Shown here one piece after another: positions 57,141 to 64,000 of a stretch of 64,000 bases of DNA (its first letter is position 1; each line of letters begins with the position of its first letter). Under the pieces are notes generated by a model, which was given only the letters and a program-made list of their open reading frames with translations, ran no database searches and was not told the origin of the DNA. The stretch lies in NCBI GenBank assembly GCA_004352715.1, contig SCFE01000009.1, positions 2,160,036-2,224,035 on the forward strand, read 5' to 3'. The position numbers were made by a program, and so were the translations under genes. This DNA is from Hofstenia miamia. Its lineage: Eukaryota > Xenacoelomorpha > Acoela.

Positions 57141-59152
57141 AAGTGAGAGTTGCTTTATCACCACAATAATTGCTCACATGTACATTTGTATAAATATGAG
57201 CAACAATGTAGCAATTGTTCAATAAAGTTTATCTCACCTAATTGCCTTTGCTTTTTTTTACAGTTATTCTTAATTTTTGCATGATGTTGATAATAACAAT
57301 AGAGTAAGTTTTTTATTACAATTTGGGAGTCACTCTTCTGGTACTGATTCAACAAGTAGCTTTCAGTCAGCAAGCAGCCCAAATTGTGGACCACATTAGG
57401 ATAGGTGTAAAGCTATGTGTAGATATAATAAACCAATTCATTTGAATGCAACATGAACATGCACTGATAATTTATTACACTGTGATGATAATATACTGTG
57501 GGTTAATATGAATTCATGGTAATTACATGTTATTATTTTGTGAGCTGAGAGAAAAGAAAACAACTGAGATGTTTATTGTGTATTGAGCTAGATAATAAAT
57601 TATGAGACAAATAGGGTAGCACCATTCAATCAAGTTACAAACTTTTCTCTCTTTGGATAGCACTTTGGCTGAAAGCCAAACAGTTACTAGTTACATAGAT
57701 GAATTACCAATGTTTTTCTATATGTGAATTATTGCTAGAATTTGGGCTGCTACAATATGGTCACTTTTGCAACCTTCTGCCATGACAATGAGTTCTCTAG
57801 TGCTGGTATAGTTCCCAGCCCCAGATTCTACACCATGGCTGTACATTAACTATTTTGCAAATTGATTAAACCATGTTAATGCTAAGCTTATTAAACATTC
57901 TAAACCCTCTTGAATTTTGTGTCTATCAGAGGAATGATAATAAGTTCAAGTGTTTCTTAGTGTGATATAATAATGAAAACAGCCTTGTGTGGTAGTTTAA
58001 AATTATGATGAATTGATTTAGTGAATAATTTTATTAAATCTATTTTTATATTTGAGTTGAGCTTTGACATTTATTGTTTGCCAAAAAAGAGATAAAAATG
58101 CTAGCAACTTGTATAACTTAGCTTACATTGTCACCGGGCAACTGCAATTGAGTCATTATTATACAATGTGTAAGGGCATTCAATTTACATTAATCAACAG
58201 TGGCAACTGCTAAACATAAACATGTTTTTGTGCTGTAGTATAAATTATTGTAGATGTAAGAAACATTGATAAAATCAGCTAGTTTACTTGGATTTATTTT
58301 GGACTCTATTTATTTGTGGTTTATCTTTAATTGAAATGGACAGTTCAAGTTATTTTGTGCACTGGTGGTATTGCAATTCCAAGGGATACAAGCTTATAGT
58401 GTCTTTGCAGGTGATGCCACTCTGCAATTAAGGTATGACTGGGAATAGTTTAGCATTCCTATTGATTCATGTTAGCATTGGGCGTATTTATTTAATGGCT
58501 ATCCCCTATTTTTGATGCAAATACGTGAGGGGAGACCTAAGACTGGTATTTGAGTATTATTGTATTATATTAATTAATTATTAATTCATTGTAATGATCA
58601 GTTAACATCAGATATAGATCAGTACAGATTTATTATTACCTTTCTACATGTGGAGATGATATGTAGACTTTTTGCATATGCATATAAAGAATGCTAGTAA
58701 ATTTTGTCAGTTAGCACAATTGCAAAACATTGATAGCACATTATACACAAACAGCTCTACTGTACCTGAGTACACCACTGACCTGAGGGAAAGGAAATTT
58801 AAACAGAACATGAAGAAGCAGGTTAGTCTGATGGCCAGTGGAAGCTGAATGCTCTCTATCATCTTGGAATACAGTTAAAGTTTACTAATATGACAAAGTT
58901 ATTTATCTCTCAACATCATAATGATTGTAGATTTAAATAATTTAGTAATTCATTTTAGTAATATGCTTGGTGATAATTAAGTTCAATGAGCTACACTACC
59001 CAGTGGGTCTTGCAACAATAAGTGAACCTATTGGAATTAAGTAAGGATCAATTTAGTTTACATTTAATGGCAACTATGAAAGAAATGCCAACATCTTTCC
59101 AAATAATTGGAATTAATTATAATGTTGCAATGAAGATGGATTTCTTTCACAC

Positions 59153-59376
59153 TAACTAAACTCTGTCCTAGTTAATAAGTAAATATTTAAATCAATAATT
59201 GGGGTTTTATTATAGTGTAAATACAATGGTTTTGGCTTGAATTAGATATTTTAGGATCTTGTGCATATTATAAAAAAAATGAAAATCAAAACTTGAAAAT
59301 ATACTCATGTTTATATCATACTACCTCATTTTCCTAAAAAAACTGGTTTACTTATTAACTGGGACAGAGTTTAATA
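59153..59376. repeat. imperfect inverted repeat, 30-base arms
   Basis: AACTCTGTCCTAGTTAATAA near 59160 faces TTATTAACTGGGACAGAGTT near 59350, with about 160 AT-rich bases between. Could be a short MITE-like element. Confidence 0.55.
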
Positions 59377-59843
59377 TATTCTGAATTAATTTCATCCCTT
59401 AGCTAAATTCTCAGTACAATCAATAGTTGTTGTGGAATTGGAAAGACCTGTAGTGCCAAGAAAAGTAACATTCTTTGTAATGCTAGAAGAATCTCAGAAA
59501 AGTGAAAAGTTTTATCAAACTGGGAAATTTTTTCTGTCATCTAAGAAGAGTAATACCACTCATTGAAATAAAAATCTACTCTAAATTCAAATTGTTTATG
59601 TTGCTAGTATTTTGAAAAGAAATCAAAGATGGTAAATAACAAATCAAAAAAAAATAATTAATCATCTACATTAGAGGAACCTGTTAAATACTCCTTAATA
59701 AGCACAAGCAGGCCTGCAGCACAATTTTAGTTGAAAAAGTCAGTTTTTTTCAGCAGCCTCCCCTAATTTACAAACAAGCCTCAAGCTTAATCAATGACAA
59801 TGAGAAGAACAAAATACTTAGTTCAATAGACAATTAAATGTTT

Positions 59844-60478
59844 GAACATGATCAATTCCAGGATAGAATTCAGTAACTTGAGTTAAGGCATGACAATGAT
59901 ACACAAATGCAAGCACAAAACAAAATTGAACTAGACGCAATCATGTGTTTGGAACAGAAAGCCAAGAAGAAGAAATCAACTATAATTGAAATAGAACAGG
60001 ACCTGGAGGTGTTACTCAAGAGTAACAGAGAATTGATTCAACAGAAAGACTTAAATATCACAAAGGAAAATAGCAGATCTGAGTGATCAAAGAAAACAAG
60101 ATGAGTTAATAGATAAAATTTGCAAGGCAGTTTCCAAAAAATTAAAACTATTTGAGAAAGATAATAAACCAAACAAACCAAGATATACAGAATCAATATT
60201 AAACAAAAGAAAAGGGAGATGCAACATCTTTCAGAGCTGTGTTAACAAAGCATAGTGGAAAAACATATTTATATTCCTCAATATTTAAAGAATGTTTATC
60301 AATTTTTAGTTCACCATGAAAGAGCAGGGAGCAACACAGGAAACAGTGGCAGCACTGTACTTAAAAGGAACTCCTTGTTGACACACACTATTGTTAGACA
60401 ATGAAGTTAATCAAGATTAAAAACTTTTATTAGGATACTATAAATACTTCTATAAAACTAACAGCTTTGAAATTTAAT
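59844..60478 (+). pseudogene. decayed coiled-coil protein gene, unrecognised
   Basis: A run of protein-like frames. 59844-60087 reads MFEHDQFQDRIQ, stop, LELRHDNDTQMQAQNKIELD, LEQKAKKKKSTIIEIEQDL and NRELIQQKDLNITKE. A frame change leads to ADLSDQRKQDELIDKICKAV, SKKLKLFEKDN and RYTESILNKRKG. Another frame, 60330-60478, gives GATQETVAALYLKGTPC, stop, HTLLLDNEVNQD, stop, LLLGYYKYFYKTNSFEI. Three frames and several stops, some of them TGA, which could stem from lost CGA codons. Long helical middle part; function unknown. It may belong to the neighbouring virus-like element or to a host gene. Confidence 0.45.
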
Positions 60479-62560
60479 AAAAGATATTGCAAAATAAGCT
60501 TCAACTGAATAAATCAAAGAGATACATGCAACAGGTGGTAAAACTATTAAAACTGAGTACAAGACATAACTCTTTTAATAAATACAATTTATTTTCTCAT
60601 ATCTACAAAAAAATGTGAGAAGAATTGAGACAGAAGTTCAACCTAGAAGCAAATGCAGAAGAATCTTTGGAAAGACTAATGTGACATTACCCTCAATATG
60701 TCTAGAGAAATAATTATTTTTAAAAATGATTTCTATTCTAAGTTTAATTGTTACAAAGGAAATCAATATTTTAAACTTTTTGACACAGAGACAAGGACAA
60801 AATAATTTAGTTCTCTCACAGCAGAAATTCAAATGTACAAGCTATTTGTTTGCCAAGAACCAAACTACAAAACAAGCTACTTATGTTTGAAATATGAAAA
60901 GGGAAAACCTGATTCATGAACTTTGAAAAGCACCAAAACTTGTGGATGCAGACATGTGAAAAAAACCAAGTAAGAAAAAGTACTGAACAGCCAGTTGATA
61001 GAAAAGTCTTAATTTACTAATTTTAATTAAGTAAACTCTAAACCTTTTTCCACTTGAAATAAATTAATTTAATTTTAGTATTTTTACAACTTTCTTATTT
61101 GGTGTTTGCTTGTTTTCTAAGTTAACAATCAGTTTGTACTTATTTATCTTATTACTGTATTTTACTCATTTACCTTTTTGAGTGCACCAGTTTACTTGAT
61201 AGTGTCTTTGTGCTTAGATATACAATTTAGAATCAATTTTATTTACTCTATCTATTTTTATATTGCTAATTTAATTATGATAGACACAAGCTTAAATAGT
61301 ATAGATGTTTGGGATTTGTAATATTTTACCAGATTCCCAACCTTATAATTGATGTTGCAGACAATGATAATCATTTGTTCTAGGTTATATTGTTAGGAGT
61401 TCTTATTTGCTTGCACTGTCATTCCTTGTTGGATAAAAAGAAATTAGCAAGAATATCTTCAAAACTAATCAAAACTATTTATATATAAAAGTAGTCATTC
61501 CTTGTGAATTGCCAGTTGTGAATATGGTCTAAACCAAATGAAGAAATAAATGATTGTATCATTGATCTTAATTATTAAATGGTTACTACTAAAGCAGTTA
61601 GAATTCACAGTTTGGTTGCTTGTTAAGCATTTAGGAATTTCTTGCTAAAAACTGTCATTTTAATAAACAAGTAACTCAAAGTGTTTACTTAACTTTTTAA
61701 ATAATTTTTCTAGTAAAATAGTAAATACTCATTGTTTAAGTGTAAGAATAAATTCTTAAATAAGCCAGCATATCTGGTCAAGAGATTATATCAAAAACTT
61801 TGTTAGCTTTTCTGAACAAATTACATTAACATTAACTCCACTAAGGTTAGGCTATAGTGAAGCAATCTAATTTATAAACTCTCATTATTATAAAGATAAC
61901 AAAATTAAGTCATCCATTCATAACTGACAAACACACTTTTAAGTAAAGCATAATAACATATAGTTCAAGAATAATATAGTAAATAGAATTAGAGCTAACA
62001 CTAAGATGAGGCTACAAATAATACACCTCAACCTGCACAAGCCCATGATGGGGTTCTCACTTTGTTTGAATTTCATCTTCTCATAATCATTGAAAACAAG
62101 AGATGAAATATAAATAGAGTAGTTTTTATATGAGAAATAGACAAATCTAGAGCTGAGCCAGATTTTTCCTAATGTTAACAAATGCCCTGTAATTGTGAAG
62201 TTCAAGTAATGACTCTGTTATTGACTGTCATTGTAAATGTGTAACAGGACATGACTCTATCTGACAGCCCATGCACAATACCATTACACTAGTTTCAGAT
62301 TCATTCTCAATAGGAATGAAAATAGACAATAATAATAATAATATTAGAGAAAAAGCAGCAACAAAAACTCAGCAGATGATAACACACAATTATCACTATA
62401 AGAAAGAATTAGTAGACCAAAAACTGAATGCAAAACATTAATAATACCACTCATATAATTAAAAACTGAAAAGGGGACTATTAAAAAGTTAAGAGAAAAT
62501 GAGATATGATGTCACACATGCAGAAGAACATGTATTTGTAGTCACTTTGCTTATTTTACA
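60479..62560. other. no gene recognised (end of the CpG-poor block)
   Basis: AT-rich with TG/CA-rich words. A minus frame at 62205-61939 has a hydrophobic C-terminus but no clear homology. Nothing marks an element end except the change of composition near 62560. Confidence 0.4.
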
Positions 62561-62576
62561 TGTACAAAATGTTTTG

Positions 62577-62585
62577 TATAAATAG
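62577..62585 (+). promoter_or_regulatory. possible TATA box upstream of the penton gene
   Basis: TATAAATAG, 38 bases before the ATG at 62623. Position and sequence fit a TATA element for a gene with a very short leader; in AT-rich DNA this could be chance. Confidence 0.35.
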
Positions 62586-62622
62586 CATAATCGAAATTTA
62601 TAATTTTATACACTTTTGCGAT

Positions 62623-63415
62623 ATGCCAATTGTTAGTCTACTTTCAAAGAACTATCGAGGCAATAACTCAATACATAGTTTTACTACGCATTTTGAAAGA
62701 CCAATCTATAATGCTTCGCATGTGGCTTTGCTAAATATCACATTTCCCATAGGATTCAATAATATACAAGATCAATCGTGGAGTTTTATCGACGCAAATG
62801 GAAATAAACGTGGTATTTATGTGAAGGGCGTCCATGTGAAAAAGATAGATGTGTTTAGCTTTGTTAACCAAGTCTTAACGAAAATTGAATTGACGGTTGT
62901 TAAATCTGATACAAATAACGAAAAAAGTTTTGAAAAACTATTTAGTACTTTTTCACAAAATTTGCCATTGATTACAACAGTACCGAAATTGGATTTTGAA
63001 ATCACTAGTGGAAGAGTAGTCATAAAAAATGAAACGCTGTATGAATTTGAATTAAATCAGGTAGGTGAAATTTTGGGTTTTGATCGCCAATGGTTTGAAC
63101 ACTGCTAAATATAGATTTGATATTTTAAATGGACTGCATAATATTTTAATTTATTCTGATATAGTCACTTGTCAACATTATCAGAGTGGTACCATCCCGT
63201 TATTGGATCAAATACCCTTTTTCACAGTATATAGTGTAAATGATCAGCCATTCATCAACTATGAAAAGGCTCATATAATTTATAAACCAACTTCAAAGTC
63301 ATTCATCGATAGAATTACAATTAGCTTCCATACATCAGATAGTGAGTTCATTCATTTCAATGATACTACCAGTATTTATTTAACTCTTAATATCAAGGAC
63401 ACTGATAAAATTTAA
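62623..63415 (+). pseudogene. Polinton/Maverick-type minor capsid (penton) protein, one frame break
   Basis: Two overlapping frames. The first, from ATG 62623, reads MPIVSLLSKNYRGNN, SFTTHFERPIYNASHVALLN and ITFPIGFNN, then a middle with FSFVNQVLTKIE, and TLYEFELNQVGEILGF before a stop at 63106-63108. The second frame carries the rest: FDILNGLHNILIYSDIV, SGTIPLLDQIPF and ISFHTSDSEFIHFN, to TAA at 63413-63415. N-terminal F...F..PI....VALL.I.FP, a middle LGF, and a late IYSDIV...PLL are the layout of Polinton and adintovirus pentons, the vertex protein of an icosahedral capsid. Total of about 260 residues matches. The frame change lies near 63090-63110. No other viral gene is seen; the element would continue beyond the window. 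Confidence 0.65.
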
Positions 63416-64000
63416 GTTTAAACATTTTTTAAAACGTAAAATAAATAAGTTATTTGTTATTTTTAAATGTTGTGTATTAATAACCAATTTACGACAATAT
63501 AAATAATATCAATAATTTTTACAAATATTTTATTCTTGAATTCAACGAGAAAAACGTGTTGAAAATATATTTACTTCATTTGTACCAGAGACAGTGATTG
63601 ATAAGTCGTTTTACTTTATTAACATTTTAATTTTGTAGCATCTTTCTTTTACATAATTTTATAAATTGGGAAAAACGTAATAATTGAGATTGTTTTCCAA
63701 CTTGAGAAAAAATTCTAGTTTTATATGATTTGAAAATGTTTTAATTAATTGTGATAATTTTTAAATTGATTTGGATTTCATGTTTGGTAGATTACAATCT
63801 TTACGATTGGATACATTTTGACATTTGAACAATAAGATATAGATAAAAAATTACGCAATGTTAACTGTCTGTTAAATACAACTTTGTACACACAGCAGCA
63901 TAATGGAATTTTACATGGTTGTACTGTTTCTATAATTGGTTACATTTTGCCATTTCAACAATGGGGATATAGATAATCCACGTAATGTTGATATTATTAA
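63416..64000. other. AT-rich flank of the penton gene
   Basis: AATAAA near 63440 could be a polyadenylation signal. Near the end, TACATTTTG.CATTT.AACAAT..GATATAGATAA occurs twice (63809-63845 and 63943-63975), a short direct repeat. No gene. Confidence 0.45.

Larger units (their letters stand above)
56575..62560. other. CpG-depleted block
   Basis: By eye I found four CG dinucleotides in about 6 kb (near 58125, 58486, 58526 and 59937). At roughly 30% GC more than 100 would be expected. TG and CA are common. Other non-coding parts of the window have about one CG per 60-base line, and the sequence right of 62590 returns to that. No other gene than the pseudogene at 59844-60478 was recognised. 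Confidence 0.85.

Overview
The window is AT-rich nuclear DNA of an invertebrate animal, from a draft assembly. It has few genes and many mobile elements. The evidence for an animal is the set of elements together: Penelope-like elements with GIY-YIG domains, a CR1/Jockey-type non-LTR family, mariner and a second Tc1/mariner group, P-element-like and pogo-like remnants, a Polinton-type capsid gene, and SOX-like HMG-box genes. I cannot name the species; a cnidarian or arthropod would fit. Six N runs (9168-9868, 30490-30509, 33801-34800, 47299-47433, 54370-54382, 55575-56574) and four single Ns (15230, 16276, 28971, 49095) mark assembly joins, and several oddities lie on them.

Layout. 0.5-1.3 kb: a decayed retrotransposon fragment on the minus strand. 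3.0-7.9 kb: a multi-pass membrane protein gene of at least two exons (3030-3580 and 6954-7901); its intron holds a head-to-head pair of Penelope-like remnants. 8.7-10.3 kb: a second head-to-head Penelope pair around a gap. 14.4-16.6 kb: a non-LTR copy with an SGNH-like ORF1 domain and a broken reverse transcriptase, followed by a P-element-like transposase piece. 19.2-19.9 kb: a fold-back element. 21.8-24.4 kb: decayed retrotransposon and pogo-like pieces.

24.45-31.15 kb is a large diverged inverted repeat carrying two SOX-like HMG-box copies head to head, the left one lacking its start. Two further copies, in the same orientation as the complete one, lie at 44.6 and 53.1 kb, so the window holds four copies, three with a complete open frame. 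31.46-32.71 kb is an intact mariner with perfect 88-bp terminal repeats. It lies inside the left arm of a second inverted repeat (31.25-33.8 kb against 42.8-44.35 kb), whose right arm keeps the empty TA site. Both arms share a nearly unchanged block that looks like an exon.

45.4-55.4 kb is a patchwork of duplicated HMG flank, head-to-head non-LTR fragments and two copies of a Tc1/mariner element (DD41D-like), with mosaic joins that may be assembly errors. 56.6-62.56 kb stands apart: I counted four CpG dinucleotides by eye in about 6 kb, and it contains a decayed coiled-coil gene. It ends abruptly beside a Polinton-type penton (minor capsid) gene at 62.6-63.4 kb, which has ordinary CpG content and a single reading-frame break.

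The only genes here that look alive are the membrane protein (with a doubtful first exon), the HMG-box copies and the mariner transposase. I saw no rRNA, tRNA or CRISPR array.
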